Counted from the stretch's first letter, positions 37,101 through 46,390 are shown. The stretch: 64,000 nucleotides of DNA from CAVQCJ01 sp963849365 (GCA_963849365.1 CAWKHA010000001.1:248001-312000), one strand, 5' to 3'. The notes: generated by a model not told the origin, from the sequence alone. Program-made: numbers and translations.

Positions 37101-38322
37101 ACGTCCGCCAGCCGGAGGGTGCCGACCCTACGTTCGCGTCCGAGATGCGCGTGTACCTGGACGGGCGGCTGGTCGCGGACGCGGCGCTGCGACCGGGTCT
37201 CACCCGCATCCCGGTACCCCGGCAGGATGCGCGCGAGCTCCAGCTCGTGATAGCCGGGGTGACCGGGACGGGCTTCGTGCAGCTCACCGAGGTGCACTTC
37301 GGCGACGCGCACATCTCCGCGCGCCCGGGGACCGCGCTCGCGGGCTGCGTGCCGGTGGCCGAGCTGGACGGGCACGTCCTGTCCATGCGCCCGGTCCGGC
37401 CGCTGACCGATGTGGGGCCGACAGTCTTCACCGGCTGCGGTCCGGCGCTGACGCTGACGGCCGGGCCGCACCGGCTGCGCGCGCTCCAGGACTGGATGCC
37501 CGACGAGCTCGTTCTTCGCGACCTCCTCGGTGAGGGGGCCGTGCCGGAGCAGACCGTGCTCACGGCGGCGAGGACCCAGCGGATCTCACCCACCCACTGG
37601 CAGATCACCGCGACGCTGCCCGCCGGGCCTCAGGTCGTCGTCCTCGGGCAGAACTTCGACCCGAGGTGGACGGCCACCATCGACGGCCGGCCGGCCGGTC
37701 CCACGGTCGTCGCCGACGGCTACTCCGCCGCGTGGGTCGTGGACGCGCCAGGCGTTCACACCGTGGACATCCAGTTCACGCCGCAAAGCGGCTCGAGCGT
37801 CGCGCTGGTGGTGTCGTGCGTGGCGATCGCCCTGTGCGTGGGTCTGGCGTTCGCGCGCGGCGGCAGGTCCGCACCGGCACCCGCCATGGGCCGGCCGGCA
37901 CGCTCCGCCCGGCCGGGGCGGCGGCGCCGCGGCCCGGTCCGGCGCGGCCTGCTCGGCTCACCACGCTCGGGCGGCTGGGTCGGCTGGGTCGTCGTGGTCG
38001 TGTCCGCATGGGTGCTCGGGGGCCTGCCGATGGGGCTCGTGGCCCTGGGGCTGGCGCTGTGGCATCTGTGGCGGGCCCCGGACCCGCGCCGGCTGATCCA
38101 GCTGAGCGTGGCGCTGCTCGTGGCCTGCCCGGTCGTGTTCGTCGTCGGCAACGCGCCGCGGTGGGGGGAGGTCTCGCCGGACCTCGTCTTCGACAACGAG
38201 TGGCCGCACTGGCTCGCCGCCACGGCGCTCCTGCTGCTCTTCGTGGGCGCCTGGCGGGAGGACACCGAGCGCCCGGACGGGAGGCGGCCGGACCGCAGCC
38301 GACCACGGACCCGGCGGCGTGA
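34123..38322 (+). pseudogene. AftD-like (DUF3367) membrane glycosyltransferase, second copy, frame broken at least four times
   Basis: The protein runs through three frames. Readable segments: RPIRWEALAFGALWLALALV...DIKPEIYLAPARSAADLL, then a second frame from MRVLRLLLLTVAGWGAARLY, a third from FTSYLTSAPVVVASFALPV, a fourth from TISDLRLVMRPVGPVVISRV and a fifth from SDQRVDALLGYGGTV to FVGAWREDTERPDG. Removing one base near 34429, 35031, 36438 and 36887 restores one continuous reading with sensible family sequence. The C-terminal exit is unclear; a further shift would use TGA at 38320-38322. Corrected length is about 1400 residues, the same as the intact paralogue at 20826-24986. It keeps the GT-C first loop, discoidin-like segments (AFDGDDRTAWLFGDFG and AVDGNPFTGWSPGSP) and terminal helices. 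Sequencing error or recent decay both fit. Confidence 0.8.
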
Positions 38323-38329
38323 CGGCCGG

Positions 38330-39166
38330 CTACTGCGGCGCCGGCGGCACCGACGTCCCCCCGTGCACGTACGCCCTGCGCACCGCCGCCATGAGCCGCG
38401 GGTACCTGGGCAGGACCTGCCAGGCCAGGTGTCGGGCCGGGTCGAGGGCGTACAGGTGCGCCGCCCTGCGCCAGGCCACGTCCCATCCGGCCGGCGGGCG
38501 CCAGCCCGGGGGTCGCTGCCACCCGAAGACCTTGACCCCGTTGCACCAGCGCGGGTCGAAGTCGCGCTCGGCGACCAGGTCGAAGAGGAGCCGGTAGCCA
38601 GCGTGCCGCTCGACATAGCGGCGGGTTGCGGCGTCGACCTGGCGCCACGAGGCGTCGTCGACCACGACCAGAGCCGATTCGGCGAACAACGGCTCGGCCA
38701 TGGCGAGCCCGAGGTACTGGGCCACCCGCGAGTGCGCCCCGTCGTAGAAGTACACGCCCACCGCGGGAGCCGCCGGCGCCGGCCCGAGCAGGCGGAACGC
38801 GTCGCCGCGCACGAGACGGACTCCGGCCGCGCAGCCGAACGCGTCCAGGGTTGCCCGCACGGCCGCGGTCGCCTCGTCGGGGTCGGTCCCGAACTCGCGG
38901 AAGCTCTCGATCGCGACCGCACGGGTCCCGTCCCGCCCGAGCATCGCGCCGACCAGAGAGCGGCCGCGGTACGAACCCACCTCGAGGTAGATCTCGCCGG
39001 GCGCCATCCGCCCGACGGCGAGGTTCAGCAGCGTCAGCGTGTGCTCGGTCGTCATGCCGGGGACCGTGTCGACCACACGGGCGAAGCGACGGTCGACAGG
39101 GTGCTCGGCCTGCAGGTCGCCGCCGAACGCCGCCGGCAGGTCGGCGGCGAACCCCGCGACGTCCAT
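38330..39166 (-). CDS. Class I methyltransferase (Methyltransf_24 type)
   Basis: 278 residues. TTEHTLTLLNLAVGRMAPGEIYLEVGSYRGRSL (given in part; motif I EVGSYRGRSL near residue 62), AVAIESFREFG (motif II Glu), VGVYFYDGAHSRVAQYLGL and LVVVDDASW are the pattern of the Methyltransf_24 family, cation-independent relatives of class-specific O-methyltransferases in glycan clusters. ATG at 39166 is chosen because AGGAG lies 4 nt upstream after a longer open frame. It is convergent with the broken AftD-like gene and divergent from the flippase gene. Confidence 0.8.
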   Translation of the reverse strand: MDVAGFAADLPAAFGGDLQAEHPVDRRFARVVDTVPGMTTEHTLTLLNLAVGRMAPGEIYLEVGSYRGRSLVGAMLGRDGTRAVAIESFREFGTDPDEATAAVRATLDAFGCAAGVRLVRGDAFRLLGPAPAAPAVGVYFYDGAHSRVAQYLGLAMAEPLFAESALVVVDDASWRQVDAATRRYVERHAGYRLLFDLVAERDFDPRWCNGVKVFGWQRPPGWRPPAGWDVAWRRAAHLYALDPARHLAWQVLPRYPRLMAAVRRAYVHGGTSVPPAPQ

Positions 39167-39279
39167 GGATCTCCTGACTGCTCGGGCGACGGCACGCCAC
39201 ACTACCCAGCGGGTCGGGGCCACCTGCCGGGCTAACCTGCACGTGCGTCACTCACCAGGCGGGCAGACCGGAGGAAGCG

Positions 39280-40606
39280 ATGCGGGAGGCTGGCGACACG
39301 GCTTCGTCGCCGGCCGGTGGAGGCGGGGGCGGGCGCGCGCACGTCGGCCGGGCCGCGCTGCTGCTCGGGTTCTCGACGACGGCCGCGAACGTGCTCGGCT
39401 ACGGCTTCGCCGTGGTGCTGTCCAGGTCGCTCGGGCCGGCCGACTTCGGTGCGCTGGCCGCGCTGCTCGCTGCGGGGCTGATCGGCAGCATCCCCGGCGT
39501 GGCGCTGCAGCTCGCCGTCGCCAGGTCCGCCGCGTCCGGCTCGGAGGCGGCCGAGGTGGCCCGGTGGCTTCGGATCGCTCTGGTGAGCGGTGTGCTGCTC
39601 ATGCTCGGCACCTGGGCGCTCGCCCCCCTGGCCGAGTCCTTCCTCGACCTGCCGAGCCTGCTCCCGGTGTTCTGGCTCGGCGTCGTCCTGCTGCCGACCA
39701 CCCTGACAGGTGCTTTCCAGGGTCGCCTGCTCGGTGCGTGAGCGGCACGAGCGGCTGTCCGCGACCTACCTCACCGTGGCGGGGTTCCGGTTCCTGGCGG
39801 GCGTCGTCGCCGCGTGGCTCGGCTGGTCGATCGCCGGGGCGCTGGCCGGCGCGGCTGTCGCGAGCCTGCTCGCGTGCCTGGTGTCGGGCTGGCTCGCCGG
39901 CATCCCCCGGCAGACCCCCGGTGGCGCGGCGGTGGCGACGCTGCTGCGCGAGCTCGGCACCGCAGCCTCGGCCACCGCGGCGATCCTGGTGCTGACCAAC
40001 GTCGACGTCGTGCTGGCCCGGCACTACCTGCCCGGCACCGGGTCGGGCCACTACGCCGTCGGCAGCCTCTTCACCAAGGCGGCGTTCTGGGCGCCGCACT
40101 TCCTCGCCGTGCTGGCCTACCCCCGGCTGTCCAGGCGCAGGGGGCAGCGCCGCGCCCTGGTGGTCGCCCTCGGGCTCACCCTCGCCATCGGGGTGCTGGT
40201 CGTCGTGGGCTCCGCACTCGTCGCACCGGTGCTGATCGACGTCACGACCGGCCCCGCCTACGCCGACATCGCGCCGTTGGCGCCCGCCTTCGCCACGCTC
40301 GGCCTGCTGATGGCCGTCCTGCAGCTCATGGTCTACGCCGGCCTGGCCCGGCGACGGCGGGTGACGGAGGCAGTCGTCTGGTCCGGCATCGTGGCCGAGA
40401 CAGCCCTCGTCGGTGCTGTCCTGCACGGCAGCCCCGGGCAGATCCTCGGTGCCTGCATCGTGGTCAACGCGGTCGTGGCCGTGGTCGTCGTGGTGCGCGA
40501 GCTCGGCTCCGGCCGGACCCGGGTGCCGCAGGACCCGCGGGACGCCGCGAACGCCAACGAGGTCGAGGCGGCCGCCGTGCCGCCGGCGGGCACCAGCGGA
40601 GTCTGA
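39280..40606 (+). pseudogene. Wzx/MATE-type polysaccharide flippase, one frameshift
   Basis: Two overlapping frames make one protein. The first (39280-39741) starts at ATG with GGAGG upstream and contains AALLLGFSTTAANVLGYGFAVVLSRSLGPADFGALAALLA (given in part), the first helices of the PST/Wzx family. It stops at TGA 39739-39741 right after FQGRLLG. The second frame continues RERHERLSATYLTVAGFRFLAGVVAAW to the stop at 40606. Deleting one base near 39735 (GGTGCGTGAG) joins them into ~441 residues with about 12 helices, the normal size. The enzyme would flip lipid-linked glycan units across the membrane. Functional status uncertain: sequencing error or true lesion. Confidence 0.82.
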
Positions 40607-40621
40607 GCGCGCCGGCCCCGG

Positions 40622-41603
40622 TCAGGACCGGACGCCGGCGATCTCCGGGTGCGCGCGGAACCACTCGACCGTGCGGCGGACTCCCTCCTCGACCCCGACC
40701 GACGGCGTCCAGCCCAGCACCTGCGTCGCCAGCGTGATGTCCGGACGGCGTACGGACGGGTCGTCCTCCGGCCGCGGCGACGAACACGATCGGCGACGTG
40801 CTGCCCGTCGCGGACACGACCAGCTCGGCCAGCTTCAGCACCGACAGCTCCCCCGGGTTGCCGATGTTCATCGGCCCCGGGTGCCCGCTCTCGAGCAGGC
40901 GCAGCAGGCCCTCGACCTCGTCGTCGACGTAGCAGACCGACCGGGTCTGCTCACCGTCCCCGGCGACGGTGATCGGCTCACCGCGCAGGGCCTGCGTGAT
41001 GAACGTCGGGATGGCCCGCCCGTCGCGCGGCCGCATCCGCGGGCCGTACGTGTTGAAGATGCGCGCGATGACGGTGTCGGTCCCGTACGTCCGCCGGTAC
41101 GCCATCGTCACGGCCTCGGCGAAGCGCTTGGCCTCGTCGTACACCCCGCGCGGGCCCACCGGGTTCACGTGCCCCCAGTACGACTCGGGCTGCGGGTGCA
41201 CCTGCGGGTCGCCGTACGTCTCCGAGGTGGACGCCAGCATGAACCGCGCACCCTTGGCGTGGGCCAGGTCGAGCGCGTGCCGGGTCCCCTCCGAGCCGAC
41301 CCGGAGCGTCTCGATGGGCAGCTGCAGGTAGTCCAGCGGCGACGCCGGCGAGGCGAAGTGCAGGACGGCGTCCACCGGCCCGGGCACGTCGAACGGGGCC
41401 GACACGTCGGTGTCGACGAACACGAAACCGGCCTGCGGGCGCAGGTGCGCCACGTTGGCGGCGGTGCCGGTGCTCAGGTTGTCCAGGCACAGCACGCTCC
41501 AGCCTTGCCCGAGCAGCCGCTCGCACAGGTGCGACCCGAGGAAGCCGGCGCCGCCGGTGACGACCGCCCGGCGCGGTCCCGTCCCCGGTTCCGTCGAGGT
41601 CAT
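40622..41603 (-). pseudogene. SDR sugar-nucleotide enzyme, UDP-glucuronate decarboxylase-like, one frameshift
   Basis: ATG at 41603 gives an extended SDR: VVTGGAGFLGSHLCERLL (NAD-binding), LASTSETYGDP (catalytic Ser/Thr), YDEAKRFAEA (YxxxK) and RIFNTYGPRMRPRDGR. The spacing and PRMRPRDGR block are those of UDP-xylose synthase (UXS), which makes UDP-xylose from UDP-glucuronate. Near position 40778 one extra base (minus-strand G) breaks the frame after SPIVFV; deleting it gives PRPEDDPSVRRPDITLATQV and a normal end at TGA 40622-40624, about 326 residues. The uncorrected frame runs on to 40464 with non-family sequence. Likely supplies a pentose for the glycan, if active. Confidence 0.83.
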
Positions 41604-41610
41604 CCGCCGC

Positions 41611-43068
41611 CTACGAGCCGGCCGGCCAGGGACCCGGCCGGTACACCGGGTCGTACCCGCTGGAGACACCCATCGCCGCCGCGATCGCGGCCGCGCCCGG
41701 GTAGACCCCGTTGCGGACCCAGTCCTGCATGAGGTCGACGACGGCGATCCGCGACACCGCGGTGAAGTTGCAGTGCCCGGCGCCGTACGGCGCACCCACG
41801 TCCTCGGGGTAGGTGCTCGGCGGGACCGTGTAGAGCTGCACCAGGTCGGCGTCCGCCTTCGGGTTCGTCGCGACCTCGTTCGCGAAGACGGTCTCGTTCT
41901 GCGCCAGCACGAGCGGGTCCGACTTGGTGTGCATGGTCAGCGTCGGGTGCCCGATGTCGCCGGTCGGGGTGCCGGTGGCGGCGAGCTTGGCCCGAGCCGC
42001 CTGGTCGGCGCTGACCCGGGTGCCGGCGGCCAGCTGGGCCAGCAGCCTGTCGGTGGCGCCCGGGCTGACTGTCTCGATCAGCGAGCGCTCGGACGCCGAG
42101 ACCCGGCTCGCGTAGTCGACGCCGGTGTTCGCAGAGGCGTTGCCGCCCACCCGCTGCTCGATGTCGTAGCGGCCGAACGTGCCGTAGCCGAGCGCGGTGA
42201 GCACCGACTCCGCGTACGCCTCGACCTGCGAGGTGATGGTCGAGCCGTCGTACGTGGACGTCTGGTTCGGGGCGTCGACGAGCGCGGCGACGAGCAGGAT
42301 CTTCGGGACGCCGTTCGTGGTGTCCGTGCCGGCCGCCACGATCGCCTTGGCCGCACCCTCCCAGTTCGCGACCGCCTCGTCGTAGGAGGAGTAGCCGGTC
42401 AGCTTGAGCGCCGGGTCGAGCAGGGTCTTGATGGCGTACGCGACGTCCAGCGCGAGGTCGAGGTTCTTGTCCGGGCCGGCGAGCACGCCGCACAGCGGGA
42501 TGGCGCCGTCCACCCACTCCGGGTGCTTCTCGCTGAGCACCTCGGTGATGAGTCCGCCCAGCGAGTCGCCCCAGACGATGACGCGGTCGGGCTTGCCCAC
42601 CTTGTCGACGAAGTACTGGTGCAGGTCCTCGTCCGCCTTGACGCCGTCGGCGACCGCCCATCCGTTCGTCTTGTAGGCCGAGCCCGCGATCGCGTACCCC
42701 TGGTCGAGCAGGGCCTGGCCGACGTCCTCCGCGCCCGCGTTCCAGCCGGGGGCAGGCTCGGCGGAGGTGTCGACCGGGGCGAAGTCCGGGGGTGCCGGGG
42801 CGGCCTGCCGGTAGCCGTGCGAGTAGATCAGCAGCGTGCCGTTCCAGGCCTGTGGCATGACAATCTCGTACTTGGCCCCGTCCAGCGTGCCGGTGCAGGC
42901 GACCTTGTCACAGCTCGTGAACGACACGTTGTCGTCCGTGCTGCGCTGCGGTGGCGTTGGGGTGCTTCCCGAGCTGCATGCGGCCAGCACGAGGGCCAGC
43001 ACACCGACGCCGGTGAGCACTCGGGCGCGGCCCCGTGGGCGCCGCAGGACGCGGGAGACCGACCTCAT
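41611..43068 (-). CDS. Lipoprotein alpha/beta-hydrolase
   Basis: 485 residues. Type II signal peptide with lipobox LAAC at about residue 31, then a serine-rich linker. Hydrolase fold features: TLLIYSHGYRQA oxyanion-type strand, nucleophile elbow WGDSLGG near residue 170, and a C-terminal AGHCNFT with the probable catalytic His. The substrate is unknown; homologues in Streptomyces and Mycobacterium are annotated only as secreted hydrolases or tripeptidyl-type peptidases. ATG at 43068. The gene ends 7 nt upstream of the SDR gene on the same strand, so they may be co-transcribed. Confidence 0.8.
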   Translation of the reverse strand: MRSVSRVLRRPRGRARVLTGVGVLALVLAACSSGSTPTPPQRSTDDNVSFTSCDKVACTGTLDGAKYEIVMPQAWNGTLLIYSHGYRQAAPAPPDFAPVDTSAEPAPGWNAGAEDVGQALLDQGYAIAGSAYKTNGWAVADGVKADEDLHQYFVDKVGKPDRVIVWGDSLGGLITEVLSEKHPEWVDGAIPLCGVLAGPDKNLDLALDVAYAIKTLLDPALKLTGYSSYDEAVANWEGAAKAIVAAGTDTTNGVPKILLVAALVDAPNQTSTYDGSTITSQVEAYAESVLTALGYGTFGRYDIEQRVGGNASANTGVDYASRVSASERSLIETVSPGATDRLLAQLAAGTRVSADQAARAKLAATGTPTGDIGHPTLTMHTKSDPLVLAQNETVFANEVATNPKADADLVQLYTVPPSTYPEDVGAPYGAGHCNFTAVSRIAVVDLMQDWVRNGVYPGAAAIAAAMGVSSGYDPVYRPGPWPAGS

Positions 43069-43106
43069 GGCGGGCAGTCTGGCAGACCCGGGGGCCGGTT
43101 GACGCG

Positions 43107-43655
43107 CTACGGCGCGGACTTCACGGTAGCCAGCCAGCGCCGTGCCGCCCGGGGAGAGGCCAGCCGCACGACCCGCACGCCCGACCAGCGCGGGTCCGCC
43201 ACGCGGGCCGTCGGCTCGGCCCGGCGGCGCCCGAACTGGGACCACGCCCAGCGCACCGGGTGCGTCGGGTCGACCCAGTCCCGGAAGCCTTCGCGGTTGC
43301 CGTTCCACAGGTCGCGGTCGTACGTGGCCCTGGCGACCGAGCGTCGCAGCACCCGGGCCATCACGACCGGTCGGCTGTAGTCCAGCCAGACGAAGGTGTC
43401 GCAGCGCTCCCAGACCAGGTCGCGGATCTCGGCGTAACCGCCGTAGGAGTCGACGACCCAGCCGTCCCCGCGGGTGGCCTCGGCCACGTCGTCGGCGAAG
43501 TCGGGCCGGCGCTCCCAGCCCGGGCCGTGCGCCAGGGCGTCGATCTCGACGTGGCGCAGTCCCAGCAGGTCCGCCAGAGCGGCCGCGAGCCTGGTCTTGC
43601 CGGCTCCGCTGATGCCTCCGACCACGACCCTGCGCAGCGGGTCGGTACCGTCCAT
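43107..43655 (-). CDS. P-loop NTPase, adenylate-kinase-like
   Basis: 182 residues. Walker A GGISGAGKTRL near residue 14, RHVEIDALAHGPGW (acceptor-binding Asp), VVDSYGGYAEIRDLVWERCDTFVWLDYSRP and a basic RRSVARATYDRDLWNGNRE lid. This is the FlaR/topology-modulation group of small kinases, whose substrate is unknown. ATG at 43655 begins 3 nt after the polA stop, so it follows polA in one transcript. Confidence 0.8.
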   Translation of the reverse strand: MDGTDPLRRVVVGGISGAGKTRLAAALADLLGLRHVEIDALAHGPGWERRPDFADDVAEATRGDGWVVDSYGGYAEIRDLVWERCDTFVWLDYSRPVVMARVLRRSVARATYDRDLWNGNREGFRDWVDPTHPVRWAWSQFGRRRAEPTARVADPRWSGVRVVRLASPRAARRWLATVKSAP

Positions 43656-43658
43656 CTG

Positions 43659-46367
43659 TCAGTGCGCGGCGTCGTCCCAGGTGCGACCGTGGCCGACCGA
43701 GACGACGAGCGGTGCCCGCAGCGGGTACGCGGCGGCCATCTGCACGCGCAGCAGCTCCTCGACGCGGTCGCGCTCGCCGGCCGCCACCTCGACGACGAGC
43801 TCGTCGTGCACCTGCAGGAGCATGCGCGAGGAGAGCTGCTGCTCGTGCATAGCCCGGTCGACGTTGAGCATCGCGACCTTGACGACGTCGGCCGCCGATC
43901 CCTGGATCGGCGCGTTCAGCGCCATCCGCTCGGCCATCTCCCGGCGCTGCCGGTTGTCGGACGTGAGGTCGGGGAGGTACCGCCGGCGGCCCAGCAGCGT
44001 CTCGGTGTAGCCGGTCCGGCGCGCCTCGTCCACCACCGACGCCAGGTAGTCCCGGACTCCCCCGAACCGGGTGAAGTACTCGTCCATCAGCCCGCGCGCC
44101 TCTTCGGGCGTGATCCCCAGCTGCTGGCTCAGCCCGTACGCGGAGAGCCCGTACGCCAGGCCGTAGGACATCGCCTTGATCCGCCCGCGCAGCACCGGGT
44201 CCACCTGGTCCGGCGGGACCGAGAACACCCGCGCGGCGACCGTCGTGTGCAGGTCCTCGCCGGACTCGAACGCCGCGATCAGCGCCTCGTCTCCGGACAG
44301 GTGGGCCATGATCCGCATCTCGACCTGGCTGTAGTCGGCGGTCAGCAGGGTCTCGTAGCCGGCGCCGACCACGAACGCCTGGCGGATCCTGCGCCCCTCC
44401 TGCGTCCGGATCGGGATGTTCTGCAGGTTCGGGTCGGTCGACGACAGCCGGCCGGTCGAGGCCACGGTCTGGTTGAACGTCGTGTGGATGCGGCCGTCGT
44501 CCGCGACCGACTTCTGCAGGCCCTCCACCGTGACGAGCAGCTTGGACACGTCCCGGTGCCGCAGCAGGTGCGCGAGCAGCGGGTGCTCGGTCTGCGCGTA
44601 CAGCCCCTGCAGCGCGTCGGCGTCGGTCGTGTAGCCGGTCTTGATGCGCTTGGTCTTGGGCAGGTCCAGCTCGTCGAACAGGATCGCCTGCAGCTGCTTG
44701 GGCGAGCCGAGGTTGAACTCCCGCCCCACCACCGCGTACGCCTCCTGTGCAGCGGCCTTCACCTCGCCCGCGAAGTGGCTCTGCAGGTCGGCCAGGTGCT
44801 CGGAGTCGACGGCGATCCCGGCCCGCTCCATCGAGGCGAGCACGCCGACCAGCGGTAGCTCGACCTCGACCAGCAGCCGGGTCTGTCCCTTCGCCTCGAG
44901 CTCGGCGTCGAGGACCTCGGCGAGGTCCAGCACCGCCCTGGACCGCACCCCCAGGGCCTCGACGGCGCCGGCCTCGTCGGCGCCGTCCAGGGAGAGCTGG
45001 CCGTCGTCGCCGTTCTCCGCACGCAGCTCGCGGTGCAGGAACCGCAGGGTGAGGTCGGACAGGTCGAAGGTGCGCTGGCCGGGCAGTGCCAGGTAGGCGG
45101 ACAGCGCGGTGTCGCTGGTGACCCCGGCGAGGGTCCAGCCGCGGGCGGCGAACGCGAGCAGCGGTCCCTTGGCGTCGTGCAGCGCCTTGGGGTGCCCGCT
45201 GTCGGCAAGCCAGGCGGCCAGAGCGGCATCGTCGTCGGGCCCCAGGGTGGCCGGGTCGAGCCAGGCGGTGGCGCCGTCGGCGGCGGCCAGGGCGAGCGCG
45301 GTGATGTCCCCGGTCCCGCGCCCCCACACGCCCTCGACGGCCAGACCGGTGCGGCTGCCGTCGGCCGCGTGCGCGGTGAGCCACAGGGCGACCGCGCCCG
45401 CACCGAGCTGCTCGACATCGACGGCGAAGCCTTCATCGGCCTCCGGCTCGACCGCCTCGAGCGTCTGGTAGAGGCGGTCCCGCAGCACCCTGAACTGCAG
45501 GGTGTCGAACACGCGGTGCACCGCGTCGCGGTCCCAGGTGCGAACAGCGAGGTCGGGGGGCGCGACCGGCAGCGGCACGTCGCGGACCAGCTCGGTCAGG
45601 GCGCGGTTGCGCACCACCGCCGCGAGGTTGGCCCGCAGCGCGTCGCCCGCCTTGCCGGGCACCTCGTCGACGCGGTCCACCAGCTCGGCCAGCGAGCCGA
45701 AGTCGCGCACCCACTTGGCCGCGGTCTTCTCGCCGACGCCGGGGATGCTGGGCAGGTTGTCGCTGGGGTCGCCGCGCAGGGCGGCGAAGTCGGGGTACTG
45801 CGCGGGCGTCAGGCCGTAACGCGCCTGCACCTCGTCCGGGGTGATCAGGGCCAGGTCGGAGACGCCACGGCGCGGGTACAGCACCGTGACGTGGTCGGAC
45901 ACGAGCTGGAAGGCGTCCCGGTCACCGGTGATGATCTCGACGTCGTACCCCTCCCGCTCCGCCTGCACCGTGAGCGTGGCGATGACGTCGTCCGCCTCGA
46001 AACCCTCCGCCGTGACCACGGGGACGTTGAGGGCGGCCAGGACGTCCTCGGTGAGGCTCACCTGGCCCTTGAACGCGTCCGGGCTGGCCGAGCGGTTCGC
46101 CTTGTACTCCGGGTACTGCTCGCTGCGGAAGGTCTGACGGCCCAGGTCGAAGGCGACGGCGAGATGCGTCGGCCGCTCGTCGCGGAGGGCGTTGATGAGC
46201 ATCGACGTGAAGCCGTAGACAGCGTTCGTGGGCTGCCCGGTGGTCGTCGAGAAGTTCTCCACGGGGAGGGCGTAGAAGGCCCGGTAGGCCAGCGAGTGGC
46301 CGTCGAGCAGGAGCAGCAGGGGGCGGCCCTGCGGCGCGCTCTGGGGACCGGGGGCGGGCGTGCTCAC
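43659..46367 (-). CDS. polA: DNA polymerase I
   Basis: 902 residues. N-terminal 5'-nuclease domain with DGHSLAYRAFYALP, TAEGFEADDVIAT and ALRGDPSDNLPSIPGVGEKTA (metal-binding Asp cluster). The middle 3'-5' exonuclease-like domain lacks the usual DxE motif (here ALHDAKGPLLAF), so no proofreading is expected, as in mycobacterial PolA. The C-terminal polymerase domain has TADYSQVEMRIMAHLSGD (motif A), the RRxxKAMSYGLAYG O-helix-like segment RIKAMSYGLAYGLSAYGL, and LLQVHDELVVEV (motif C). GTG at 46367 matches the family start; the longer frame is not conserved. A -10 sits 7 nt upstream. Confidence 0.96.
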   Translation of the reverse strand: MSTPAPGPQSAPQGRPLLLLLDGHSLAYRAFYALPVENFSTTTGQPTNAVYGFTSMLINALRDERPTHLAVAFDLGRQTFRSEQYPEYKANRSASPDAFKGQVSLTEDVLAALNVPVVTAEGFEADDVIATLTVQAEREGYDVEIITGDRDAFQLVSDHVTVLYPRRGVSDLALITPDEVQARYGLTPAQYPDFAALRGDPSDNLPSIPGVGEKTAAKWVRDFGSLAELVDRVDEVPGKAGDALRANLAAVVRNRALTELVRDVPLPVAPPDLAVRTWDRDAVHRVFDTLQFRVLRDRLYQTLEAVEPEADEGFAVDVEQLGAGAVALWLTAHAADGSRTGLAVEGVWGRGTGDITALALAAADGATAWLDPATLGPDDDAALAAWLADSGHPKALHDAKGPLLAFAARGWTLAGVTSDTALSAYLALPGQRTFDLSDLTLRFLHRELRAENGDDGQLSLDGADEAGAVEALGVRSRAVLDLAEVLDAELEAKGQTRLLVEVELPLVGVLASMERAGIAVDSEHLADLQSHFAGEVKAAAQEAYAVVGREFNLGSPKQLQAILFDELDLPKTKRIKTGYTTDADALQGLYAQTEHPLLAHLLRHRDVSKLLVTVEGLQKSVADDGRIHTTFNQTVASTGRLSSTDPNLQNIPIRTQEGRRIRQAFVVGAGYETLLTADYSQVEMRIMAHLSGDEALIAAFESGEDLHTTVAARVFSVPPDQVDPVLRGRIKAMSYGLAYGLSAYGLSQQLGITPEEARGLMDEYFTRFGGVRDYLASVVDEARRTGYTETLLGRRRYLPDLTSDNRQRREMAERMALNAPIQGSAADVVKVAMLNVDRAMHEQQLSSRMLLQVHDELVVEVAAGERDRVEELLRVQMAAAYPLRAPLVVSVGHGRTWDDAAH

Positions 46368-46374
46368 GGCGCCG

Positions 46375-46384
46375 ATCCTAGGGT
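46375..46384. promoter_or_regulatory. Overlapping divergent -10 elements for leaderless polA and PaaI genes
   Basis: The two starts (GTG 46367 minus, ATG 46391 plus) are separated by only 23 bp. Minus strand: TAGGAT at 46375-46380, 7 nt before GTG. Plus strand: TAGGGT at 46379-46384, 6 nt before ATG. They share the palindromic core CCTAGG (46377-46382). Both distances fit transcription starting on the start codon, and there is no room for a leader or ribosome-binding site on either side. Confidence 0.6.
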
Positions 46385-46390
46385 GGGCCC

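Noticed and set aside
38319..39235. Continuation of the broken AftD-like gene in its last frame to 39235
   Set aside because: It would lie wholly antisense to a well-supported methyltransferase and reads as low-complexity Arg/His sequence.
41611..45384. Large frame joining the lipoprotein hydrolase with polA antisense of another frame
   Set aside because: The hydrolase begins at ATG 43068 with a proper lipoprotein signal; the upstream part is a shadow of the P-loop and polA genes.
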